Assembly (NCBI GenBank): GCA_012840965.1
Contig: DUVQ01000056.1
Coordinates: 1 to 48,835 of the forward strand
DNA: 48,835 nt
Direction: 5' to 3'
Origin: Oligoflexales bacterium
Lineage (GTDB): Bacteria > Myxococcota_A > UBA9042 > DTJE01
Positions 17,193-24,415 of the stretch are shown piece by piece. The notes beneath the pieces were generated by a model. That model did no database searches and was not told where the DNA came from. It saw only the letters and a list, made by a program, of their open reading frames with translations. Made by a program: the position numbers and the translations under genes. Every line of letters begins with the position of its first letter. Position 1 is the stretch's first letter.

Positions 17193-19916
17193 CTAGAACT
17201 CAAGCAAAAGGTCTTCTGGATCCATCCCCGCCTTGATAACGCTAAAGGCCTTTGCCAAAGGTTCATCCGTGCCATCCGCCTCAAAAACAGACGCCAAATC
17301 TTCAGGAACCTGATGCGCACGATCACGAAGCAGCAGTCTCACTGTGGCGCCCTGAGATGAAAAGTGAGTCACATGCACCTCGGGACACTGTGGAGACTCG
17401 TCCTGGGAGAACCGTTGGACCAAAGACATCACCTGATCCATGGGCAGAAAGCGTTCAACCGAAGGATATAGTTTTGGCGGAGGAGTCAGCCGTTCTTCGG
17501 CCCTGATGTTCTCCGGTGTCATACCAAGAGGCTCAATCTTTTCTCTGATAACGGACATCCCATGGCTGACATAACGTCTGGAACCTTCCATCTGAATGAC
17601 AACCCGGCTTCGACTCCGCGAACCACCTGGAGCGCGAAGCACCACCAGCACCCACGCAGGTTTTATTCCCTGCAACAGGATTTCCCTGATTGCGGCTACA
17701 GCCAGCTTTGGCTCTGAACAACCAAATGCCACAGCATCACTGACAGCTGGCCAAGGAAACACCCTGAAGCAGGCCGCAGTTATGATTCCCAAACGTCCAC
17801 GTGTTCCAATGAATGCATGCATCAGGTTTGGGCCTGCAGACCTGCCAGGTGCAGGCCTGACTGAAAACTGGTGACCATCAGCCAAAAACGCCGACAGGCC
17901 AATGCAGTTGTCACGAACTGTGCCATAACGAGGGCTTCCTTCGTGAGGAGCAACTGACGCTAGATACTCCCCAACAGACAAAGAAAGCCTAGCACGTGGG
18001 GCATAGCCCAAAGTGAAGCCTTTTTCACGAAGGAAGTTTTCGAGATAGATCATCGACATGCCGCTTTGCACGGTGACGGTGCAGGAAACAGGGTCCATAT
18101 GAATGACCCGATCCATCTGGTCCAGCCTTATCGTCAGAGTTTTCACGTCGGAATTTTTGGGCTTTGAAGCACGTTCGCCTGTCTGACATACAACCTTCAG
18201 GTCGGATCTTCGGGCTATTTGCAGCAGTTCAACTATCTCTTCAGGCACCTCGGGGGTCACAACTGATTGCTCAAGCAAACGGTGATCCCAGGTCATGGTC
18301 AGCACAGGAGAGATATTGCCGCCACCCACAATCTCATCCTGCTTACTAGCAGCCACTGGCACTGTAGTTGGGTACAGTTTTTGAGGGTTCATCAGAAGTT
18401 GCGGATCAAAAGCCTGTCTAAGGGCCCAAAACAGGCGCCCTCCACCCCTGTAGTCGTCCTCGATGAAGTCTCGTTTGGCAAGCCCAATTCCACTTCCGTA
18501 GGACACGGTTGAGCCTTCTGCCATGGCTTGTTTTATCACTCTGGGAACGGCCCAATCGTAAAGATCCAGGGCACTTTGAGCACTTTTTGCCATACCCAGC
18601 AGCCTAAAGTGACAAACGGCTCCTTCCTGACTGGCATTTGAAAAAAAGGCTGGGATCAAAATCCTGACCCCACCTAAGGCCCTTGCCTTGTGATAAATGG
18701 AAGACAAATCGCGCCACAAACCAGCAACTGCCAAGGTCTCGACGAAACCGCCAGAGTCAAAGATTGGCTTATCGTACGACAGCGGTTGATTGCGCCTTTT
18801 AAACCAATGCTCCGCGGGTTCAGGACCAAGCGGCACGCCTGTGGCCCTGGTAATCAGGTCTTTTGACTCGTCAAGATCGTCCTTGGTTGCCTGTTCATCC
18901 CCCTCGAAACCAACAAAGAGCATCGAGGCCATGGGAGCATGGTCCAAAAGATGCCTAACCAAAAATGGGTGCTCCAAAAGCCTTTTCAGCGTTGGCCACA
19001 GCAGGGAATCCGACACGCCTTCCAAGTCCAATTTCAGCAAACGCCTGACCGTTTCGAAGAATTTAACCTGCTCCAAAAAGGGCGCAACGCCGCCACTTCC
19101 AAAGTAACTGACCAACGTTTCAAAGGGGTCCATCAGGCGCATGACGAATGGATTCATTCCCTGCTGCATAATCCTACGCATCGCCTCAAGCCCCATATCC
19201 AAATCCATGAAGCGATAGGCCCTGAAACGGCGAACCTTCGGAATTCTGGAAATTTTCAGGCGCAGCCGAACAATTACACCAAGCATCCCTTCGGCACCCA
19301 AAAAGACTTGGCGAAAATCTGGATAGCCAAATTCTCTGGGGATGTTTTCAGTACTGATCACCCCCCCATCAGGCAGAGCAATATCCATACCAACGACCAT
19401 GTCCTCAAAGGCACCATAAGCCGATGAAAACCAACCAGAAACCCTTGATGAAGCCCACCCTCCAACAGTGCCATCGCCAATCCACATCGGACAATGACCA
19501 AGAGTATACCCGCGGGCAGCCAAGGCAGATTCAAGCACCGAGCCTTTAACACCCGCCTCCACTGTAACAACCATAGACAGCTCATCAATCTTGACTATCT
19601 TGTCCAGCCGAGACAAATCAAGCGAAAGGCCACCTTCGGCCGCCATCACTCCGCCACACACCCCAGTACCCATCCCAAAAGGAACGACAGGAATAAAACT
19701 TTCATTAGCCAACGAAAGAAGCTTGGTAACAGCATTTACATCTTTGGGTCTTACTACGACATCAGGGATCGCCTCAGGAGCGGAAGAAAGGTTTTGCGCA
19801 ATGCGCAAGCGAGCCCATTGATCAACAGCATGTCCTGCCCGATCATTGTAGCCGGTCATAACGTGACCTTCGCCCACTATCTTTTCCAAACGGCCTAGCA
19901 AACCAGCATCAACCAT
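17193..19916 (-). CDS. fused double FAD-binding (GlcD/GlcE-like) oxidase
   Basis: The 907-residue product contains two consecutive VAO-type modules. The first (~40-525) is GlcD-like: a PP-loop PFGMGTGVCGG, GDGTVGG, a FAD-oxidase C-terminal domain and the typical end RQAFDPQLLMNPQKLYP. The second (~555-905) repeats the pattern (TVTVQSGMSMIYLENFL, PRYGTVRDN), but its PP-loop reads CQTGERASKP without GxGT, so it probably binds FAD poorly or not at all. In glycolate oxidases GlcD and GlcE are separate chains; here they appear fused, with the second half as a regulatory GlcE-like part. The substrate is unknown; 2-hydroxyacids or alkyl-DHAP chemistry are options. ATG 19916 follows GTGGGG; a GTG at 19928 is the alternative. 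Confidence 0.83.
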   Translation of the reverse strand: MVDAGLLGRLEKIVGEGHVMTGYNDRAGHAVDQWARLRIAQNLSSAPEAIPDVVVRPKDVNAVTKLLSLANESFIPVVPFGMGTGVCGGVMAAEGGLSLDLSRLDKIVKIDELSMVVTVEAGVKGSVLESALAARGYTLGHCPMWIGDGTVGGWASSRVSGWFSSAYGAFEDMVVGMDIALPDGGVISTENIPREFGYPDFRQVFLGAEGMLGVIVRLRLKISRIPKVRRFRAYRFMDLDMGLEAMRRIMQQGMNPFVMRLMDPFETLVSYFGSGGVAPFLEQVKFFETVRRLLKLDLEGVSDSLLWPTLKRLLEHPFLVRHLLDHAPMASMLFVGFEGDEQATKDDLDESKDLITRATGVPLGPEPAEHWFKRRNQPLSYDKPIFDSGGFVETLAVAGLWRDLSSIYHKARALGGVRILIPAFFSNASQEGAVCHFRLLGMAKSAQSALDLYDWAVPRVIKQAMAEGSTVSYGSGIGLAKRDFIEDDYRGGGRLFWALRQAFDPQLLMNPQKLYPTTVPVAASKQDEIVGGGNISPVLTMTWDHRLLEQSVVTPEVPEEIVELLQIARRSDLKVVCQTGERASKPKNSDVKTLTIRLDQMDRVIHMDPVSCTVTVQSGMSMIYLENFLREKGFTLGYAPRARLSLSVGEYLASVAPHEGSPRYGTVRDNCIGLSAFLADGHQFSVRPAPGRSAGPNLMHAFIGTRGRLGIITAACFRVFPWPAVSDAVAFGCSEPKLAVAAIREILLQGIKPAWVLVVLRAPGGSRSRSRVVIQMEGSRRYVSHGMSVIREKIEPLGMTPENIRAEERLTPPPKLYPSVERFLPMDQVMSLVQRFSQDESPQCPEVHVTHFSSQGATVRLLLRDRAHQVPEDLASVFEADGTDEPLAKAFSVIKAGMDPEDLLLEF

Positions 19917-20047
19917 GTCACACCCCACATTTCACAACCCGTCAACAAACCGGGGTTTTAGTTTAACACTGCTTTTTAACTTCCAACTAAAGACAGGGCT
20001 AAAATCCTGTTGTAGATAAGAAAAAGCAGCTTTTTTTCATTTGCCTC

Positions 20048-20064
20048 TTGACGCGACGTGTCAA
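20048..20064. promoter_or_regulatory. 17-bp near-perfect palindrome, operator candidate
   Basis: The sequence TTGACGCGACGTGTCAA pairs with itself except for one symmetric mismatch pair around the centre. It lies about 95 bases upstream of the PlsC-hydrolase fusion, in the 240-bp gap to the divergent FAD oxidase. The left half also resembles a -35 box, but no -10 at proper distance was found. A two-fold symmetric site of this size suits a dimeric regulator such as a TetR or GntR protein. Confidence 0.4.
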
Positions 20065-20157
20065 AAGACCGACATTTATACCCGGCATGTGGTTACCTAA
20101 GGGCCTTGTGTATTAGTACCACAAAATCTTTTATGGGTTCTTTATGGAGGATTCGTC

Positions 20158-21741
20158 GTGGAACGTTATGAGTTGCTGAATAAGGTTTTAATGCCTGTGG
20201 ACAAAGTCGTTGGGACCGGCGTTGATTTGCTTGACAGGCACGGCTTGTACGAGCCGATGAAGGAGAAGCTTGCGCAGGGCATGAAAGCCGCGCTTCGCCT
20301 TCAATTTGACGCACAGTACGATCTTGAGGTTCTTGGCGAGGAAAACATCCCAACGACAGGCGGATGCCTTATCGCCTCAAACCACCGATCCTGGCTTGAT
20401 GCTCAAATTCTGGGTACATGCACAAAGCGACGCCTCTACTTTGTCGCAAAGGCGGAATTCCAAGAGTGGCCAATGCTGCGCCGTTTGATTGACTTGACCG
20501 ACTCTATCTACGTTAGCCGTGGTGGTGGCGGTCGCGGTCTCGATGAAATCTCCCAGGCAGTCGCCAATGGTAAAGCCGTGGTTATTTTCCCTGAAGGCAC
20601 CATTCCAGGGGAAGAGGACATTCCGCGCTGGGATGCTGAAGACGATACAGGCTTGCTGCGTGGCCACAGTGGTGTAGTCAGAGTCGCGCTGGCCACCGGA
20701 GCCCCCATCATTCCCGTGGGCCTGTCAGGAACTGGCAAAGCCTTCCCGCCTGAAGCTTACCCAAGAATGGAACAGCTTCCCTTGCCGAAACCAACTCCAA
20801 TCACTGTCAACTTTGGCAAGCCAATCACCTTCAACAAGTCAATGAAGGACATTACCAGGGAAGACTTGGCTAAAATGACCAAGGAAGTCATGGTTGCAAT
20901 CTCTGGCCTGATGGATCACAGCCGCGAATATGTGCCTGTGACCCTGCCATTAGAGCGGAAGACTGAGCCTAGCTTCCTGCCACCTTACGCCTACAGCAAA
21001 TCGCCCACCAAGAAGACGGGTAAGGCCAAATATGGCGTGTTGGTGCTTCACGGGTTTACATCCGACGTCCACTGCGTTGACTCATTGGTCAAGCCCTTGG
21101 ATGCTGCCAAGCTGCCTTACAGATTCCCAATCCTTAGGGGCCATGGAACCAAGTATCAGGACATGGAAGGCACCACTGCGGCTGATTGGTACGAAGATGC
21201 AGAAAACGCCCTGCTGGACCTGTACCAGGAAGTCGAAAACGTTATCGTGGTCGGGCTTTCAATGGGTGGCTTAGTGTCTTTGGAGCTTGCAGCTCGACAC
21301 CGCGACAAGGTAGCAGGTGTGGCCCTGGTAGCGGCGGCCCTGCGCTTTGCCGATCCTATGGCTTTCATGACCCCGATGTTGGCTAAGGTTGTTCGTTACT
21401 GGCCAAGTCCAAAGGCATACAACGATGAAACCCTGGCTGCTAAGGAAAACCGCAACTATCCAAAGTTCGCCACGTCGGCCTTTGCTTCTTTGTACGACTA
21501 CTCACAGAGCATGACTAACATGCTTTCTTTTGTGAAGGCCCCGATAGTTATCCTGCAGTCCAAGAAGGATCAGGTTGTAAACCCGCAATCTGCCAACATT
21601 ATTTACAAGAAAGTCTCCTCCAAGGACAAGCAGCTTGTGTGGTTTGAAAAGAGTGGCCACGAGATGCTGCTGGATCTGGAAGCTGAAGCTGCAACCAACA
21701 CAGTGATGGACTTTATTAACAAAATCACTGGCGGCAAGTAG
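20158..21741 (+). CDS. PlsC-type acyltransferase fused to alpha/beta hydrolase
   Basis: Residues ~40-250 form a lysophosphatidic acid acyltransferase-like domain with NHRSWLD (His76, Asp81 of the Hx4D motif) and FPEGT (144-148). Residues ~290-525 form an alpha/beta hydrolase of the monoacylglycerol-lipase type: LHGF, GLSMGG with Ser368, Asp471 in KKDQVVNP and His501 in KSGHEML. All catalytic residues of both halves are present. Adding and removing acyl chains in one 527-residue chain suggests lipid remodelling, but substrates are unknown. The GTG start is supported by GGAGG seven to eleven bases upstream. No signal peptide; the first helix may bind the inner membrane. The fusion point lies near residue 265. 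Confidence 0.9.
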   Translation: MERYELLNKVLMPVDKVVGTGVDLLDRHGLYEPMKEKLAQGMKAALRLQFDAQYDLEVLGEENIPTTGGCLIASNHRSWLDAQILGTCTKRRLYFVAKAEFQEWPMLRRLIDLTDSIYVSRGGGGRGLDEISQAVANGKAVVIFPEGTIPGEEDIPRWDAEDDTGLLRGHSGVVRVALATGAPIIPVGLSGTGKAFPPEAYPRMEQLPLPKPTPITVNFGKPITFNKSMKDITREDLAKMTKEVMVAISGLMDHSREYVPVTLPLERKTEPSFLPPYAYSKSPTKKTGKAKYGVLVLHGFTSDVHCVDSLVKPLDAAKLPYRFPILRGHGTKYQDMEGTTAADWYEDAENALLDLYQEVENVIVVGLSMGGLVSLELAARHRDKVAGVALVAAALRFADPMAFMTPMLAKVVRYWPSPKAYNDETLAAKENRNYPKFATSAFASLYDYSQSMTNMLSFVKAPIVILQSKKDQVVNPQSANIIYKKVSSKDKQLVWFEKSGHEMLLDLEAEAATNTVMDFINKITGGK

Positions 21742-21791
21742 TTTTGGATTCGAGCCAGTCCTGCTTGGCTTATAGAATCTTCGTTTAACTA

Positions 21792-21839
21792 TTCAAAAAT
21801 CACCGTCGCACTGGTTCAAAGTCACCGTCGGACCACTGG
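21792..21839. repeat. imperfect tandem duplication spanning a stop codon
   Basis: Units 21792-21814 (23 bases) and 21815-21839 (25 bases) both begin TTCAAA and contain TCACCGTCG and CACTGG; they differ by small indels. The right unit contains the last codons and the stop of the DUF192 gene, so the gene end was copied downstream. The 80-bp convergent gap it occupies also has a weak AGCCA/TGGCT hairpin at 21753-21770. Confidence 0.6.
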
Positions 21840-22436
21840 TAGTGGCGGGTCAAAACCCACCTTGGTGCCAACCTTTATGCCGTGTTTTCCAGCGGTAAAG
21901 GCGGCAAGCTCTACCACAAACTGCGACGGAGTCGAAACCCCTCGTAATTCCAGTGATAGCGGCCTTGCGTTTTCCACGACACCAACGACAACCCCATCGC
22001 TAGAGATGAAAATCATATCCAAGGGAATGTAGGTGTTTTTCATCCAAAACATCTGTTCTTCTGGATGGGGAAAGACAAAGACCATTCCTTTGGTTGGGGC
22101 GAGAGTTTTTCTGTGCATTAAGCCGGTGGCGCGTTCAGATGGAGTTTGTGCTATCTCGCAGGTAAAAGAGGACTGACGGCCTTTTGGAGTGATGAAGACG
22201 GCCTTTGTGGTGGCTAGGGCGGGGGCGGGGGTGGGAGCGGGGGCAGGGGCGGATGCCAACCCAGAGCTATCCACTGCGTTTTCCTTGTTCATTGGGCCGC
22301 CTTTCTCATCAAGAGCGGGTTCGACCTCTTGTACGGCAGTAGGGGCTGGTGGTGAGGCCTCAGATTTGCAGCCAGCACTTACCAATAACGCACACATGCA
22401 TAGTAATTGCAGATATTTATTAAAAAATCTAAGCAT
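21822..22436 (-). CDS. DUF192 family putative lipoprotein
   Basis: The 204-residue product starts with a signal-like segment ending in SAGC (Cys23). A Glu/Ala/Pro linker follows with PAPAPTPAPA repeats (~70-90), then a DUF192 domain (~95-200). DUF192 hallmarks are TPSERATGLMHRKTL, GMVFVF, FWMKNTYIPLDMIFI and a glycine-bearing C-terminal strand. The family is a small beta-barrel of unknown function often exported in proteobacteria. The ATG at 22436 is preferred because GAGGAT lies eight bases upstream; the longer frame from 22478 would bury the signal sequence. The G-rich coding of the Pro-Ala linker resembles the G-run tracts elsewhere in the window. It converges with the PlsC fusion. Confidence 0.88.
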   Translation of the reverse strand: MLRFFNKYLQLLCMCALLVSAGCKSEASPPAPTAVQEVEPALDEKGGPMNKENAVDSSGLASAPAPAPTPAPALATTKAVFITPKGRQSSFTCEIAQTPSERATGLMHRKTLAPTKGMVFVFPHPEEQMFWMKNTYIPLDMIFISSDGVVVGVVENARPLSLELRGVSTPSQFVVELAAFTAGKHGIKVGTKVGFDPPLPVVRR

Positions 22437-22597
22437 TAACAAATCCTCAGGCAATTCAGTATTTGCATTCCAAAACATGGATTACAAAGCAGTCTCGCCA
22501 TGACCAGCATGACGGCAAAACCAAGCTATATTCTGGAATTATTCTTGTCATTTCTCAAATCAACACACATATTAAAGGCCAAAACCAGTTCAAAATC

Positions 22598-22758
22598 TCA
22601 TTTTAAAACACACTAACAAATACTGTTCCATAATAATACAAACCCTATAACTCTAGGACCAACGCTACATTTCGAACATTCACTAAAACAAATAACTGCT
22701 ACTGAAAATATCCATAAAAAATCCTGTTTCATTTTGAAACACACTCGAAACTCTAGGA
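22598..22758 (+). repeat. paired direct repeats, possible enhancer (UAS) sites
   Basis: TCATTTTrAAACACACT occurs at 22598-22614 and 22729-22745 with one difference. AACTCTAGGA occurs exactly at 22649-22658 and 22749-22758. They lie about 40-225 bases upstream of the sigma-54 promoter start point, the distance range where bEBP binding sites sit. Assignment as enhancer sites is inference. Confidence 0.4.
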
Positions 22759-22794
22759 GACTTAACCATCAACATTTACAACCACTTACACAGT

Positions 22795-22810
22795 TGGCAC
22801 GTATCCTGCA
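22795..22810 (+). promoter_or_regulatory. sigma-54 (-24/-12) promoter
   Basis: TGGCACG, four bases, then CTGCA matches the sigma-54 consensus TGGCACGnnnnTTGCW at all but one position. The GG (22796-22797) and GC (22808-22809) are 12 bases apart as required. Transcription would start near 22821 and run rightwards through a hairpin to the bEBP gene at 22991. Confidence 0.68.
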
Positions 22811-22935
22811 ACAGGTACCTGCGTGTGATGAGTTTGACTCCCCATTTTTCTTTTCTCTTGTTTCCCCCCTTTAGTTCTCGGCCGGTTCCTCGGAACCGGC
22901 CGGGGATGCGCTTCTCGTGATTTTAGCCGAAATCA
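22811..22935 (+). other. long leader with perfect hairpin 22879-22902
   Basis: Between the sigma-54 promoter and the sigma-70-like promoter there is no reading frame of note. It contains a pyrimidine-rich stretch (TTTTCTTTTCTC, CCCCCC) and a perfect palindrome with 10-base arms GGCCGGTTCC and GGAACCGGCC around TC. Folded, this gives a nine-pair stem with a CTCG loop. No T-tract follows closely on either strand, so it is not a classical terminator. It may be a structured 5' leader or part of a small RNA. The rest of the 550-bp gap (from 22437) is AT-rich with the repeats listed separately. Confidence 0.5.
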
Positions 22936-22964
22936 TTGTTTAACTCAGATCAGCCTTGTACAAT
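22936..22964 (+). promoter_or_regulatory. sigma-70-like promoter of the response regulator
   Basis: TTGTTT (22936-22941) and TACAAT (22959-22964) are 17 bases apart, giving a start near 22971 and a short leader to the gene at 22991. This would provide basal expression next to the sigma-54 promoter upstream. Confidence 0.5.
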
Positions 22965-22990
22965 CAAATGTCTTCTTTAGGAGGCAGATA

Positions 22991-24406
22991 TTGACTAAGC
23001 GTCAAATCCTTGTCGTCGACGATTATCCTAACTTAATCGAGATGTTGACCGAGCAGCTGGTCTCAGATGGCTACAATGTAACCACAGCTATGACTGGTAA
23101 AGAGGCTCTTAAAACGGTGGAAGCCGGTTTTTTGGGCGTAATTTTGCTTGATGTGCAGCTACCTGATGCGACCGGACTGGAAATTTTCCACCAGATAAGG
23201 GCCAGTCAACCACTGGCGCCTGTCATTTTTATTACGGCCAACGCGACCTTGAACATGGCGGTCGAGGCCACAAAGGTCGGGGCATTTGACTTTATCGAAA
23301 AGGGGCCAGACCTTGGAAGCCGTCTCTCGGTGGCAGTTAAAAACGCGTTCAACAAACTTGCCATGGAGGAAGAGCTTTTAAACCTAAAAAGCAGCAGAAG
23401 CGGCCCCAATCCATTTCCAGAATTTATTACGGTCACTCCAAAAATGCAGCAGATTTTGGAGACGCTGCGCTCGGTTTTTAATAGCTTAGCCTCGGTTCTG
23501 ATCGAAGGAGAATCTGGCACTGGAAAAGAAGTAGTCGCCCGAGGGATTCATGCGGGCGGCAACCGAAATCTGGGGCCATTTGTTGCGGTCAACTGCGCTG
23601 GAATCCCGGAAGCCTTGCTGGAAAGCGAGATGTTCGGCTACGAAAAAGGAGCCTTCACTGGAGCTGTTTCAAGAAGGGCCGGAAAGTTCGAGGCAGCACA
23701 TAAAGGCACCCTTTTTCTTGATGAAGTTGGGGAACTGCCAAAAACGCTACAGGCTAAGCTGTTAAGAGTGCTTCAAGACCACACGTTTCAAAGGGTTGGC
23801 GGAACAGAGTCCATTAGCGTTGACATCAGAATCATTTCGGCCACAAACCGAGACCTGTGGCATGAAGTCCAAAACGGCAACTTCAGAGAGGACCTTTACT
23901 ATCGACTGGCTGTTTTCCCTGTCAAACTGATGCCTTTGCGTGAGCGCCCAGCTGACATTCCAGTTTTAGCGCAATACTTCCTGCACCGCTATAGCGAAGA
24001 GGAAGGAAAAGACATCAAGCGATTTGACCCAGTCGCCGTGCAGCTGTTGAAAAGCCAACCGTTTCCTGGAAACGTGCGAGAGCTTGAAAACTTGGTCCGA
24101 CACGTGGTCATCATAGCCAGAGGAGAAGAAATCAGCCCAGCCGAGCTCATAGGCGCACTGGGCGCACACAGAGCTCAAGGAATTCCAAGTGTTGAATCCT
24201 TACTTATGGCTGGGTCTTCGCTGCAGCAGCGACTGGCATCAGCCTTTCCTGATAAGGCGTCCGTTGCTCCAATAAAGGCTTTGCAGTTGGCGTATTTTAG
24301 ACGGGCTTTGGAACTGTTTGATAACAACATCAGCCAAGCGGCCAGCGCACTGGACGTTGGGCGAGCCACAGTCTATCGGTGGATTTCAGACGAGTCAGGC
24401 GAATAA
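22991..24406 (+). CDS. NtrC-family sigma-54-dependent response regulator
   Basis: The 471-residue product has a receiver domain (1-120; acidic pair Asp10/Asp11, phosphoacceptor Asp54 in LLDVQLPD, Lys104). A sigma-54 AAA+ domain follows (~145-385) with Walker A GESGTGKE (173-180), the sigma-54 contact loop GAFTGA (220-225) and Walker B LFLDE. A Fis-type HTH closes the protein (~430-470: ISQAASALDVGRATVYRWI). The TTG start at 22991 is well supported by AGGAGG six bases upstream. It activates sigma-54 promoters when phosphorylated by a kinase not found nearby. The sigma-54 promoter in its own leader suggests autoregulation. The GH92 gene follows after nine bases. Confidence 0.94.
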   Translation: MTKRQILVVDDYPNLIEMLTEQLVSDGYNVTTAMTGKEALKTVEAGFLGVILLDVQLPDATGLEIFHQIRASQPLAPVIFITANATLNMAVEATKVGAFDFIEKGPDLGSRLSVAVKNAFNKLAMEEELLNLKSSRSGPNPFPEFITVTPKMQQILETLRSVFNSLASVLIEGESGTGKEVVARGIHAGGNRNLGPFVAVNCAGIPEALLESEMFGYEKGAFTGAVSRRAGKFEAAHKGTLFLDEVGELPKTLQAKLLRVLQDHTFQRVGGTESISVDIRIISATNRDLWHEVQNGNFREDLYYRLAVFPVKLMPLRERPADIPVLAQYFLHRYSEEEGKDIKRFDPVAVQLLKSQPFPGNVRELENLVRHVVIIARGEEISPAELIGALGAHRAQGIPSVESLLMAGSSLQQRLASAFPDKASVAPIKALQLAYFRRALELFDNNISQAASALDVGRATVYRWISDESGE

Positions 24407-24415
24407 GGGGGACAA

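Noticed and set aside
22879-22902. Perfect palindrome considered as an intrinsic terminator
   Set aside because: No T-tract follows on either strand; kept as a structured leader instead.
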